Below, piece after piece: positions 33,216 through 44,345 of a stretch of DNA of 64,000 nucleotides (position 1 is its first letter; every line of letters starts with the position of its first letter). The DNA comes from Tupaia tana (lineage: Eukaryota; Chordata; Mammalia; Scandentia; Tupaiidae): assembly GCA_026018925.1 (NCBI GenBank), contig JAKSZU010000002.1, positions 87,262,475-87,326,474 of the forward strand, in the 5' to 3' direction. The notes under the pieces are model-generated. The model searched no databases. It was not told where the DNA came from and saw only the letters and a list, made by a program, of their open reading frames with translations. A program made the position numbers and the translations under genes.

Positions 33216-33380
33216 TAAGAAAAATACTTTATTTAACTTTATTTGTTATTACTATTATTATTTTTCAGTTTGATCAGAGAGAGAAAAAGTGAGAAAGCAA
33301 GCCACCAGGTCTGGGACTTGAACCGCACTTGGTCAGGTGAGAGTCCAACGCCTTTAATCATCATGCCACCTGCCGGCCTC
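33216..33380 (-). mobile_element. SINE-A-short copy
   Basis: AT-rich tail, CAGTTTGATCAGAGAGAG, AAGCAAGCCACCAGG, GGGACTTGAACCGC, CCACCTGCCGGCC. Confidence 0.9.
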
Positions 33381-33855
33381 AGGCAAAGAATATTTAAATG
33401 TGTGATCTGGGAGGGAAAAAATTTATTTGTTTACAAGAAATTATTGGAAATCAGATTAAGATAGTTTCAGAGACACTTTCTTGGGTTTAAGAGATATTTA
33501 AAATTTGTCTCAAGCTAGATAAGACACATGCCAGAACTGGCCAGCTGAAAAACACCTGTGCTGTCATTTATACAGTGCCAGGAAATCTTCACCAGGCAAG
33601 TCCAAACTCAGGAACTGTAGTCACAAAATCCAATGCAAAATCCTTTTAAACATATAAACCCAGAGTTCATCTCATTGGTAGACTCAAGCAATTCCGTAAC
33701 AAACAAATCCTTTGAAAAAGCTCCAAGAAAAAAAATTAATACATTGAACACTACAATTAGTGAATACAAGAGTATGTTAAAGGAAGGTGGCAAGAAACTA
33801 CGGAAAAGATAAAATGGGAGACCAGAAGAGCCTTCTCTTCACAGATGATATTCTT
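33381..33855. other. Unique sequence
   Basis: Nothing recognised. Confidence 0.5.
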
Positions 33856-33859
33856 TGTT

Positions 33860-34100
33860 TTGTTTGTTTGTTTGCTTTTCTTTTTTTAGTGAGATGAAGA
33901 AGGAGAGGAAGAGAGAGAAGAGGTATTTTCAACAGGGTCTTGCCATATTCCAATCCTTCCTGTCCCAGCCTCTAGTCAGCTAGGACCATAGGCGCATGCC
34001 AATATGCCCAACCTGTTTAGTTTGGCCTGGGAACCAAATCCAGACCTGCCATGTGGTATCAGCCATCATACAATGATACCCTTTAGCGGGCTGGGCCTGT
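33860..34100 (-). mobile_element. SINE-C: tRNA/7SL composite SINE
   Basis: On the minus strand: a tRNA-like head with TTTGGTTCCCAGGCC, then GGTTGGGCATATTGGCATGC, CCTATGGTCCTAGCTGACTA and GAGGCTGGGACAGGAAGGAT, then AAGACCCTGTT and a CT/A-rich end. The middle is an Alu/B1-like 7SL core. The junction (GGCC-AA-CTAAACAGG) matches the copy at 53392. Confidence 0.72.
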
Positions 34101-34714
34101 TTTGTCTTTAGTTTTTGCTTATTTGTTTGTTTTCAATATACTTGGTCTAGTGTATTCTCAGTCCTGCACGACTATGACCCTTTTAAACAAGGGGTGGCAC
34201 TCTGGAAACCCTAATGGCTGTTTGAAAGGGTGTCAGTGTTCTCTGACATGGTCTGAACAACACAACTTGCCTCTGTACACTGCATACATCCTCCTCCGAC
34301 ACTGAGCTCCAGCTGCCACCTGTGAATTCCTAGTTTCTCTGCACTCCTTTTGCTATAGCTGGATTTTGGGTTTAACTTCACTCTTGATCTGCATCCAGCT
34401 CAAATGTTCTGTCCTCTGACTTGTTCCATGACTTCAGTTTCATAAAAGAGACCTCATGACCAAGTGATTTCCTGCATCTTCTGGATCCATAGCCCAACTC
34501 AAATGGATCTTCTTGGCATGATATACTCTTTCTATGTCCTCTCATATAATTTCATAAACTCTTTGACAGATGTGGAATTACCCTCTTGCGTTGGATACTT
34601 GCTTCGCTATTCACTCGTGAGAGGCATGTCCTCATTCTGAAGGAGCTGAGAAGTGCCAAGATATACTTGACCTAGTTTAATTAAGGCACTAATTCATTCC
34701 CTTAATCATTTAGT
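34101..34714. other. Unique sequence
   Basis: No gene recognised. The short open frame at 34102-34305 has no domain or splice support. Confidence 0.5.
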
Positions 34715-34715
34715 T

Positions 34716-34923
34716 CAGCGCCGTCCAATAAATCTTTCCTCAAAGACGGGAATGTTCTATGTTGGTACTGGCCAACTCATAACCACTAGCCACATATGGT
34801 TATTGTACACATGCAATGTAGTTGGTGTGACTGGTGATCTAAATTTTTACTTTAATTTTAGTTCATTTACATTTAAATTTAGGTAGCGACATGTGCCTAG
34901 TGGCTACTGAATTGGAGAGTGCA
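34716..34923. mobile_element. hAT-Charlie-type MITE relic
   Basis: Terminal CAGCGCCGTCCAATA faces AATTGGAGAGTG at the other end (a decayed inverted repeat). Internal ACTAGCCACATATGGTTATTG and GTGCCTAGTGGCTACTGAATT match non-autonomous hAT elements with a CAGYGCTGTCCAATA end. Exact subfamily not assigned. Confidence 0.65.
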
Positions 34924-35892
34924 AATTTAATCTATTCCTTTATATTCTGTGATAGAACAGCATTTAAATGATAGGAAGCAAAATGAATTCAAATTCAAAC
35001 TCAAGTTGAATTCATTTGCTATGGTAAGAACTTTGCAGGATCTTAAGGAAGAGAGGGAGAGAAATACTGAACTAGGAAATGGGCGTCTTAACTATAGAGC
35101 TCCAGGGCAATAGGACCGAGGCCCATTATCATATCCGAGTTGTCGCAGAATGACATTTCCGTCTTTCTAACTCCAAACACAATGTAAGAGCTATAACAAA
35201 TCCGACAATAGTAAAAATGTTTGAAGCATACTCAGTCAAGTTTTCAGAAGCTGTGTGAGATCCTGGGGAAGCAGAGAACTTAGGCTTTCCTGATAATGTC
35301 TCAGGCACTTCATAAAATAGGTTCTCATTTTAACCTATAGCAGCAGTAAGAAAGAGATTAGGAAATTATCTTGGCATTTTGAAGTAGTCTCTTTTCATTT
35401 CTCTGAGTCCAATTTAGTGTTTTCTTCAGATAAATTGTTTTATTAGCATTCATGTGCAAAATGTTACTCAAACTTTACAAACAAAAAATGTCAAAATTGA
35501 GGTGATGCATTTGATTGGGATATTTTCTTACTCCTGAACTAGAAAGCCAAAGAAAAAAAAAGCAGTAAAGAAGAGAGCGCAATTATTGGCTCCAGGAAGT
35601 TCCACTACTGTAATTCCTAGAGGAAAATATTTTTCCTTGGCATATAAAGATGAGTGACTTTATGTAGAACCTTATTAATCAATTCTGTTCAATTTTAAGA
35701 TGCTGGACTCTGGGCTCCAAATGCCTCTGTGGTCATTAAAAGAAATCCTTTCACAGAAAAATTTTAATTAAAAGGTAGCTAAATCTGGATCTAGTATCAT
35801 TTACCTTCTTATCTAACGAGGTGACTCTGGATAAAGTATAGCTGTACAGGAAGAAGAAAATGGGTGAACTGAGAACTAATTTAACATCATTA
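34924..35892. other. Unique sequence
   Basis: Nothing recognised. Confidence 0.5.
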
Positions 35893-35905
35893 AAAATTCT
35901 AACAT

Positions 35906-36096
35906 CTGGGGCCAGCAGGTGGTGTGGTGGTTGAAGGCGCTGGATTCCCATATGGCTATCTGTGGTTTGAGTCCCAGACCTGGCAGCTTGCTTTCTCTCT
36001 TTCCCTTTCTCTCTTTCTGTCTCTATCTGGTCAAATTAAAAAAATAGTAATAGCAAATGGAAATAAATAAATAAATAAATAATAAAATTCTCTAAA
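35906..36096 (+). mobile_element. SINE-A-short copy
   Basis: GGGGCCAGCAGGTGGTGTGG, B box GTTTGAGTCCC, CTTGCTTTCTCTCTTTCCC, TGGTCAAATT and an (AAAT)n tail. Flanked by AAAATTCTAACAT at 35893-35905 and 36097-36109. Confidence 0.95.
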
Positions 36097-36109
36097 AAAA
36101 TTCTAACAT

Positions 36110-37020
36110 TCAAGTGCAGTTGGAAATAAACTAATGCAGGCCTAAATCCCTCAGTCCTCTTCCTTTCCAGATACTCTCTCAAGGACCCAAATAATCTCCA
36201 GCTTGTGTGGTTTTAAATGTCCATATATTTACATAATATTTTTTCCAGTATACCCAAATGACTTCTTTAGAATATCCTCCTGATTTTGTCACTTTCATCA
36301 GATAGACATTAGCTCCTCTGAAACATAAATTTTGAGCAACTTGCTTTACTGAACAGATCACAGGGTCTGTGGACCTATGTAACAAAGGGCACCGGTGTGT
36401 TCTCCCTCCCTCGTTCTCTCCTTTACAGCTCTCGTTTCCTCCTTCCCTCCCTTCTTTTCTCCTTCCCTTCCTTCCTCCATTTCTGTCATATTGCTTGCTG
36501 GATGTGGGTAGCAATTATAAGAAGACTGAGAAAATACAGTATTTTAATATTTTGGCTTTCGAAATATCTGTGAAACATCCCATCTCCAAGTCAGGCTTCC
36601 ATCGGAGCCGCGCCAGACTTCCGGGGTGAGCAAAGCATCATACAGTTTTGAAGCCCTCGTTCTCTGTTAGCCATCCCTCACTGGCACTTCTTAGAGACAT
36701 AGCAAAAAAGCTTCTTTTTATCCTCAAATACTTCTTTTATTTATCTTATTAAATCTTCTATTTTTGCATAGAGATGAGGAGATAGTTTACTGTTCATATC
36801 ACTGTCACTTGCCAGGGAACTGATTTATCACATATGACACTAGAAAAAATAAAGCTGTAATTTATATTCATGAAGTTCTCATTTATGCTTTCTAAACAGA
36901 TATAATAATGCAATCTGTCTAACCTTCCAGGAAGTTCTAGCACCTTGTCATTTTCAGACATTTTTGTCTCTGATATAAATAGAAAAAAAATGGTATCTAA
37001 AAGGTAAAATTATTCCAAAT
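36110..37020. other. Unique sequence with a CT-rich tract
   Basis: Polypyrimidine stretch 36395-36480. A CpG-containing patch near 36603-36628 ends in GGGTGAGC. No exon can be supported. Confidence 0.5.
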
Positions 37021-37034
37021 AAAATTGAATCAAG

Positions 37035-37250
37035 GGGCCAGCAGGGGGCACAGTGGTTAAGGCACCAGACTCTTGCATAGTTGACTGTGGCTTGAAACTC
37101 ACACAGAATGCATGTGTGTGCATGCCCAAATTCCTGAGAGGAGAAGGAATTGTGATGTGACCATCCCCCCGGGGGGTGATTTCTCACTGTTCCTCTCTCT
37201 GTCTCTCTCTATAGAGAGAGTTCTATGGCAAAAACCTAAAAATAACAACA
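37035..37250 (+). mobile_element. SINE-A copy lacking its B box, with a strong CTCF-like motif
   Basis: Head GGGGCCAGCAGGGGGCACAG. Sequence jumps from TGTGGCTTG to AAACTCACACAG, so the B box is deleted. C/G hairpin present. The flanks share AAAATTGAAT. Confidence 0.9.
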
Positions 37251-37283
37251 AAAAAAATTGAATAAAGTGTTTTTTTCTGTTTT

Positions 37284-37454
37284 TAAGTAATTATTTTATT
37301 TAACTTTATTTATTATTATTTTCCAGTTTGATCAGAGAGAGAGAGAGAGAGAGAGAGGGAAAGTGAGAAAGTGAGTTACCAGGTCTGGGACTTGAACTGC
37401 AGTCAGCCATGTGGGAGTCCAATGCCTTTAACCACCATGCCATCTGCCAGCCCT
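37284..37454 (-). mobile_element. SINE-A-short copy
   Basis: AT-rich tail, CCAGTTTGATCAGAGAGAG, GGGACTTGAACTGCAG, CCATCTGCCAGCCC. Confidence 0.9.
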
Positions 37455-37734
37455 AGGTCAAGTAGTTTTTAGATAAATAAAAATTAAAATAAATTACTAA
37501 GTAGTGCATAAATTCCTAAAATTTTTTGTATAATACTTCAGAATATGAAACGGAAACTTTGGCCTGAAATTTGAAAATTATACAATGTTTTATGTATACA
37601 AATGAGTATCTACAGTGACAAACATGCAAATTAAACCAAAAGATACTCATCAGTAATAAATGGGCATATTCAGTTAGAGAAACCTATGTACAGAGCCTCA
37701 CCTATCAATTTACAAAATGTGAAATCTTTCCCTT

Positions 37735-37983
37735 TTCTTTTTTTTTGAGAGTTTTTTGCTGTAAGGGCGCATGTGCTCACCAGAAAGACAGAGAGACAGA
37801 AAGTGAGAAATCACCCCCCAGGGGGGATGGCCACGCTGCAATCCCTTCTCCATTCTCCTCTCGGGATCTTGGGCACGCACGCACACACACCCGGCGTGAG
37901 TTTAAGCCACCAGGTCCGGGACTCGAACCGTGGTCAACTACATGGGAGTCCAGCGACATAGCCATTACACTAACTGCTGGTCC
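37735..37983 (-). mobile_element. SINE-A copy (young)
   Basis: T tail, TTTTGCTGTAAGGGCGC, C/G hairpin (CCCCCCAGGGGGG), GGGCACGCACGCACACACA, GGGACTCGAACCGTGG, TAACTGCTGGTCCC. CpG-containing, near consensus. Confidence 0.95.
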
Positions 37984-38096
37984 CTCTCTTTCCTTTGTCA
38001 GATAGTCTGTAAATATTTACCACATCACATGTCGCCACTAACTAAACCAAAAGGAAAAGTAACTAACATATTTCTTTTCAAGATTTCATTCTTTCA

Positions 38097-38356
38097 GCGC
38101 CAGCAGATGCCATAGCAGTTACAACACTGGATTCCTACATGACTGACTGCGGCTTGAGTTCTGGACCAAGTGGGTTGAAAATCACGCCAGGCACATATGT
38201 GCATGCCCAAGATCCAGGGAGAAGAATGGAGAAGGGATTGTGGCATAGCCATCTCCTTTTGAAGATGATTTCTCACTTTCCCTCTCACTGTGTCTGTCTG
38301 TCTGTCTCTCTCTCCTGCAAGCACAGATGTTCTAATGCAAAAACCTCTAAAAAAAA
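38097..38356 (+). mobile_element. SINE-A copy
   Basis: GCGCCAGCAGATGCCATAGC, GGCTTGAGTTCTGG, GCCCAAGATCC and an A tail. Flanks AGATTTCATTCTTTCA and AGATTTTATTCTTTCA differ at one site. Confidence 0.92.
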
Positions 38357-38519
38357 AGATTTTATTCTTTCAATTAATGCCATAGTATTCAAGGTCTCCT
38401 TGTGAAGACAGAATAAATCAAGTATTCAAGTCTCAGTTTAAAGCTCAATTTTTCAGAAAAAGCTTTCCCAGATTCCCAAGTTTGGCTAGTTTTTCAATTC
38501 ATCCCACTGCTAATAATAG

Positions 38520-38860
38520 GACATACTTGAAATGGGGTGATTTATAAAAATAAAGGTTTATTCAGTTAATAGTTTGATGATGCAAGTCCAGGCATCCTCT
38601 TTAGTGGGGCTCTTCTGGCTTTCTCACAATCCGACAGGAGAACATGGTCTGCATTCTCATGTGTCTGTCTCATTTCCTCTCCTGACATAAACCTGCCTGA
38701 ATTCATTTATAGATGCCCTGCTCTAACCACCCAATCACTAATCTTCTTGCAAATGTCTCATTTTGACACAATAATTGAATCAAATTTTCACACTCTTCAC
38801 TTAATTACAATGCTCAACACATAAATTTGAGGGATGCATATTCAAGCTACAGCAGCCAGG
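38520..38860 (-). mobile_element. Possible MaLR/ERVL-type LTR relic
   Basis: GGGTGATTTATAAAAATAAA, AGGTTTATTCAGTTAATAG, CTCTAACCACCCAATCACTA and ATAAATTTGAGGGATGCATA resemble reversed solitary LTRs of the MaLR/ERVL class. No retroviral coding sequence is present. Strongly diverged; the subfamily is uncertain. Confidence 0.4.
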
Positions 38861-39722
38861 TTCCTCTGTTACATCCTTTCGCAGCTCTCTATATTGCTTC
38901 TCCGTAGAATTTTATACAATTCTACAGAGGTAATTATTTTGAAAACATTTGTTTCATGGCTGCTTATCATTTGACTAAACTTCAGGATGAAAGTTCTGTA
39001 TTGATCCTCTTCCCCATTGTTACCTGGAGCTGGACAAAAGACTCCATGAAATGTATAATGTACATGCCCAAAGGACACATTGAATAAATGAGTTATGATT
39101 TTTATAACTTTTAGTCATCTCTAAAGTACTTAGATCATCTGAAGTTTGCAGAAGAACAGATGTGGCTTGGGCTGTTCCATTTGGAGGGAAGTGACTGTGG
39201 CATAAACGTACCAAGTTGTCCCAGTGTATCACGACTTTTAGATTCTGTTATGTATTGATGGATGAGTGCTCTTTTATATTTTCAACTTACATTCCGGAAA
39301 TGAAACTGAATAATGTGCCACTAAAGTATTTGTGTGATAAAGACAGGTTTAGATTTACTCTACCACTGAGCAACTTCTTTTACCAGAAGTTAAAGCTAAG
39401 GAAACTGAAAATGCTGTCCAAAATCACGATGAGATCCATTATTGACCAGAGAGACCAGCAGGCATGGGAAGCTTTAGAGTTGGAGTCCAATACCAGAAAA
39501 ATCTCCTGTCTCATCAGAGGGTAACCAAACAAATGGAAATAGGTTAAGTATCTGCTGTAAAGTAGAGTGTTAGTAAAATACCAAACAAACTGGGTCTGGT
39601 ATTTTAGAGTGTTGAATGCTGGTTCCCTAAAAAATACCATTAAAACACTTGATGTTAAAAGCAAAGCTGAGCTCATTGCTCAAATAGTTAAGAGGACAAA
39701 GTCAGAATACTTATGAGGCTTT
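38861..39722. other. Unique sequence
   Basis: Overlapping short open frames on both strands (39216-39676). No domain or splice support. Confidence 0.5.
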
Positions 39723-39733
39723 GGAGGTCTGCT

Positions 39734-40351
39734 TTTAAAAAATGTTTTAAATTATTATTTATACATTTAGTCACTATGCATCATTTAGATTGTAAAGAGA
39801 CTTTACCTAGCATGACATACACCTTAGACCGGCCCAGTTGAGAATACTATACATGTTATCATCAACAGGTAATAAACTATATCTGTGTCCCACAAATGTC
39901 TTACCTCTCTATTTTTTCCCTGAATTTCCCTTCCTACACCCTATCTCACTCTCCTTCCACTTTGTCCTTAGTGTCCATAACAATTTTCAATGCTTTTATG
40001 TCCTCTAGTCTTTCTGTCTCTACGATAGAGGGTGGACAGTGGGTGTATGTTAAGCAGAGACATACAATGTATCTGTTTCATAGCCTTATTTGCTTCACTC
40101 AGCAATAAATCTTCCATATTCATACACTTTGTATCAAATGCCAGAGTCTTGTTTTTTTTTTTGTTTGTTTTTTATTTTTTTATTTTTTTTTAATGGCTGA
40201 ATAGTATTCCATGGAGTATATGTGCCATACTTTTTCAACCCATTCATCTGTTTGTGGACATTTGGGTTGGTTCCATGTCTTAGTAATCATGAATAATACC
40301 ACAATAACTATAGATGTGCAAGTGCTTTTCCAAATGAGTGTTCTGTTCTTT
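39734..40351 (-). mobile_element. 5'-truncated L1 (3'UTR plus end of ORF2)
   Basis: Parallels the intact L1 from its 3'UTR into ORF2: GTTATCATCAACAGGTAATA, TGGCTGAATAGTATTCCATG, TTGTGGACATTTGGGTTGG. An extra T-rich block lies at 40151-40191. GGAGGTCTGCT (39723-39733) and GGGGTCTGCT (40352-40361) look like its target duplication. Confidence 0.88.
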
Positions 40352-40361
40352 GGGGTCTGCT

Positions 40362-40494
40362 GTAAGGGTTAAAACTGGATAAGAAACATGATATAATGGT
40401 TTAAAATTGGTTGTTACAGAAAGGAAAGGGTCTTGTGGTGAGGTTTCCAAGAGTCTTGAAGGTTAAAAGTCATTTGATGCTGCCTATTGAAAAA
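40362..40494. other. Short unique spacer
   Basis: Nothing recognised. Confidence 0.4.
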
Positions 40495-40505
40495 CTAGAC
40501 ATATG

Positions 40506-40765
40506 AGGGACCAGCAGTTAGTGTAATGGCTGTCACTGGACTCCCATGTAGCCAACCACGGTTCAGGTCCTGGACTGGGTGGCTTAAACTCATGCCAGGC
40601 ACGTGTGTGTGTGTGTGCCCAAAATCCCAAGAGGAGAATGGAGGATAAGGGATTGCGGCGTGGCCTTCCCCCCTGGGGGGGTGATTTCTCACTTTCTGTC
40701 TCTCTGTCTCTCTCTGTCTTTCTGGTGAGCACACATGCCCTATAGCAAAAAATCTCTAAAAAAAG
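40506..40765 (+). mobile_element. SINE-A copy (young)
   Basis: GAGGGACCAGCAGTTAGTGT head, C/G hairpin CCCCCCTGGGGGGG, GCCCTATAGC and an A tail. Flanked by ACTAGACATAT at 40495-40505 and 40766-40776. Confidence 0.95.
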
Positions 40766-40776
40766 ACTAGACATAT

Positions 40777-41488
40777 AAAAGAAAATTCCTTGGAGGAACA
40801 TTGGAAAAATAATGGCCACCTTAGCACAAAACTTTAAAAGTCATTTTGGAGAAAGAGATATGATACCTTTCAATTTACCTATTCTATTATCAGCAAGATT
40901 TATCTCTTAACCTCTAATTCAAACTGGCTATTGTACATGGAGAACTTATTTCTTGCTCCCGGATTCCTAGTGAAATAAATGTAAAACAATAAGGAAGGTG
41001 CTGAAACAAGAGAAGGGAAAAATGAGAATGCTATACTTGCTTGTTTAATTCACTTGCTTAGAGACTTATAGAAATATTTACTGGGGGAATTATTTGTAGT
41101 GGGGACAGATAACATAAATTTACAAGGTTAGTTATTAATGTATTATGCATAGGACAATAACAGTATAATCACTATAATGTTTCCGATGGTGGGTATGTGG
41201 AAAATGCTATTAAGTAAACCAGCTATAATTTACTTTGTCTTGTTATATGGTTGGTTAAAAATGGCCACTCTCATAATCAAATGAATACCAAATGAAGTGA
41301 AGTTTGTGATTCAATATTATAACATAAAAAATGTTTCTAATAAAATACTAATTTCATTTTTTGTAAAAATATTAGCATTTGACAAAATATATGAAAATAT
41401 TAAGCAGAATTCTAGAAAGTCAGTAGGTCAAGGACACTTGATAGAATGCAAAGCCTCCGGACCTACTTGAAGAGACAAGAAAAACATA
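40777..41488. other. Unique AT-rich sequence
   Basis: Nothing recognised. Confidence 0.5.
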
Positions 41489-41501
41489 TTCAAACTCTAA
41501 T

Positions 41502-41836
41502 TGTTTCTTTATTTTAAAAAATTAATTTATTTTATACATTTAATCACTATACACCACTTAGCTTGTAAATTGAATTTACCCAACATGAATACACTTCACA
41601 CCAGTCCCGTTGAGGATACAAAACATGTAATCATCCATTTCTGCATCCCATAAATGTTGTACCTCTCTATTTTTCTCCTTATTTCCTTACACTCTCCCCC
41701 CTTCTTCCGCCCTCTTCCCACACTGTCTCCAGTATTCATAACCATTTTCAAAACTTCTACGTTCTCTATCTTTCAGTTTCCACCATAGAGTGTGAACAGT
41801 CCATATATGTTAAGTGGAGACATACAATGTCTCGCT
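41502..41836 (-). mobile_element. 5'-truncated L1 (3'UTR only)
   Basis: AT-rich tail, TTTATACATTTAATCACTAT, TGTTGTACCTCTCTATTTTT, a CTCCCCCC pyrimidine stretch and AGTGGAGACATACAATGTC. Flanked by TTCAAACTCTAAT at 41489-41501 and 41837-41849 (perfect 13 bp). Confidence 0.92.
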
Positions 41837-41849
41837 TTCAAACTCTAAT

Positions 41850-42220
41850 GGTTTTTAAACTTTGAATAAATGCAAACCTGACCAAGAGAAGTGACATAAT
41901 AGCAACAGCATTTTCATTGCTGGTTGAATTACAGTTCCCTTCCCTTGTTGCTTACAAGACTCCCAAATGCTTCCTTCTGAGGTGGTGAATTAGAATGAGC
42001 AGTGAATACCCAGATTTCATTAACTCCTATCATATAGGAATATATACCCATTGTGGCCAGAAGTGTCAATATTTTATGAAATCCTGGCATTACTGAATTT
42101 TAAATGGTACTTTCTTATTTACAATGTTTTGATAAACACACACACACACAAACACACACTCGCACACACACACACACATCTGCAGGCTGTTTTGTCTGTT
42201 TTCTTGACTTTTTAAAAAAT
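41850..42220. other. Unique sequence with a CA microsatellite
   Basis: (CA)n with interruptions at about 42136-42178. No gene recognised. Confidence 0.5.
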
Positions 42221-42221
42221 G

Positions 42222-42500
42222 TTTCTATTGCCAGAGGGTATGCATACTCATCCAAAAGACAAGAGAAGAGAGATGGGGGGGGAGGGGGGGAGGAGAGAAG
42301 GAGAGGGAGAAAGCACCACCCATGGAGTGTAGTCATGCTGCAATCCCTTCTCCTCCAGTTCTCCATCCTGCCAGGATTTGGAGCAAGCGTGCACATATGT
42401 ATGCCCAGTCTGTTTTTTTAAGTCACTGGCATATGGATTCTAAGTGAGGTCAGTCATGTGGAATCCAGATCTCTTAGCCACTAGGCTGCAGGGCTGGCCC
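42222..42500 (-). mobile_element. SINE-A copy (older)
   Basis: TTTCTATTGCCAGAGGGTAT, a G-rich insert (42277-42291), GCAATCCCTTCTCCTCC, GCAGGGCTGGCCC. Confidence 0.82.
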
Positions 42501-42797
42501 TTGTCTTTTTCGAATAGCTGAATTCTAAAATATAATACCCAATACATACTCTGCTTTTTCCTCATCTCTCTCATTTTGTCAAATAGGAGGTCCCTGAAGC
42601 TGTTTAATTTAAGGAAGAAACCCTCACCCCAGCTAGCAGCATCTTCTATTGTGCATAGTCAGATCTGAATTCCTATCCTTGGGCATTATTTCTCATGTAC
42701 AATAAATAGTCCTTTAGTTTCCTGTTAAACATTAAATCTCTCTGATCATCACCTTATTGAGACCAAAAATAATAAATCTAATCAACTAGAAAATCCT

Positions 42798-43030
42798 GCT
42801 GAGCCAGAAAGTGGGGCAGTGGTAAATGTGACACTCTGCAAGGCAAACCCTCATGGCAGGTTACCAGTTTGCATGTGGAGACCTTCCTGAGGACACTGGG
42901 TATTCATGTTCCAGTGCTTTATGTCTGGCTGAAGGGGGGAGGGTGTTGCGGTGTCACAAACCTGTCAGGGGTGCTATCTCTTCCTCACGCCTATCTGTTT
43001 TTCTAACTCACATAATAAGTAAATAAACCC
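42798..43030 (+). mobile_element. SINE-B copy
   Basis: GTGGGGCAGTGGTAAATGTG, ACACTCTGCAAGGC, TGTGGAGACCTTCCTGAGGA, CACTGGGTATTCATG, AACCTGTCAGGGGTGCTATC and an A-rich end. Confidence 0.82.
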
Positions 43031-43261
43031 TAAGAGAAACAAATCAACTCTTAGATAATATGGGGGGGGGAAAGCAAATCTCCAAGGAAATGATTATACT
43101 GAGTGAGCGGATCCCTTGTTTAAAATGCAGTTTCCCTCGCAGCAACCCTAGAGATTTGAATTCTCAGAACTTGGGGGAGAAGGGAGTCCTGGGTGGTTCT
43201 CGTGTAGTTAGTTCTATGGAAACACATGCACAAACAAATGAAAACAAAAAGAAATACCTGA
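43031..43261. other. Short unique stretch
   Basis: Nothing recognised besides a G9 run at 43062-43070. Confidence 0.4.
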
Positions 43262-43450
43262 GTGGTGGATCACAAACTTTAGTGTGCACCAGAATCACCT
43301 GGAGGGCTTCTCATAGCACAGATTGCTGGTCCTCACACCCAGAGTATCTGATCAATAGGTCTAAGGAGGGACTGAGAATTTGTGTTTCTAACAAGTTCTC
43401 AGGTGCTGCTGGGGCTCCTGGTCCTGAAATCACACTTGAAGAACCACTGC
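43262..43450 (+). mobile_element. MER5A DNA transposon (hAT-Charlie MITE)
   Basis: Clear MER5A order: ACAAACTTTAGTGTGCACCA, GAATCACCTGGAGGGCTTC, ACAGATTGCTGGTCCTCAC, GAGAATTTGTGTTTCTAAC, AAGTTCTCAGGTGCTGCTG, TTGAAGAACCACTGC (terminal repeat). A 131-codon frame across it is accidental. Confidence 0.93.
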
Positions 43451-43634
43451 TCTAAGGGAATGGGGCATGGGGTGATTCCTTACATTGCACCATGAGGCTC
43501 TAGCAAGTACATGTGCAAAAGAGTTGAAAGCGAGGCTGGGAGAGGCTGGGATGAGGTAATCTGCTTCATGATGGTTCCTTGAGTCTGGTGCCAGAGCCCA
43601 AAACTTAATTGCATTGCGGTCTTTGCCACTGTTT

Positions 43635-43705
43635 ATTCACTCGTCAAATATTGGTTGACATTTGCCATGTGCCAGACATTGTGCTGGGCATAGGTCCATA
43701 AGTTA
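43635..43705 (-). mobile_element. L2 3'-end fragment
   Basis: TTTATTCACTCGTCAAATAT, TTGCCATGTGCCAGACATTG, TGCTGGGCATAGG. A second, similar but weaker piece follows near 43738-43790. Confidence 0.65.
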
Positions 43706-44009
43706 ACTAACTTATTAAATCACTATGTAATTAATTTGACAGATATGTACTGGGCATCTAATGTTTGCCAGGATACGGCCTGGTTGCTAGAAAGAGCACC
43801 TTGCATCGGGAGCCCTGCCCTTGGTTTCTCTGCTGCCATTCACATGCAGAAGATAGCCTGAAGAAAACGTTGGTTCTTTCTGTACAAGTTAAACAGAGCA
43901 TAATAGAGCTGGTTGGTTGTGTTATCGCAGAAAATGATATTCTGTGCAGATCCCTGAAGTTCATAGGGGGAGGCAATTTTCCTGAACCTCACTGACAGCT
44001 CTGGTCCTG

Positions 44010-44345
44010 TGGGTCCAAAGGGAACAGTTTCCTTTATGAGCAGCCAGGCCTTGTCCCTGTCCTTGGCAGCAGGACCCTTGACACACTTGTTCTAGAAACA
44101 GTGCCTTTCCAGTAAAGATAAGACATGCATGCAGGACGGGCTGTCAAAGCCGGCCCCAATGTAGCCTTCCTGCAATGTTTCATAGAAAACATCCTGTACG
44201 CTCCATGGGAGGTCTGCCCTTTCTCTGTGGCTGCAGACAGCAGATAATAGAAGGGCATGGGTTCAGAAGCATAAGTGGGTCCCCAGTTAAACGGGTTGCC
44301 CTGTATTATACCTGGAGACAAATAATTCGTTTTTTTAAAACGCAA
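44010..44345 (-). pseudogene. Possible decayed coding sequence, unidentified
   Basis: A 103-codon minus-strand frame ends at 44034. Its peptide has a protein-like stretch (GNPFNWGPTYASEPMPFYYL, then TEKGQTSHGAYRMFSMKHC). Beyond about 44190 a second frame also reads well (CVKGPAAKDRDKAWLLIKE), which suggests an indel. No family recognised. Chance is a real alternative. Confidence 0.22.

Noticed and set aside
36595-36635. CpG-containing patch with a GGTGAGC donor-like site
   Set aside because: No acceptor-bounded open frame precedes it; a single donor match is not enough.
43060-43455. 131-codon plus-strand frame
   Set aside because: Its second half is a MER5A transposon and the first half has no domain.
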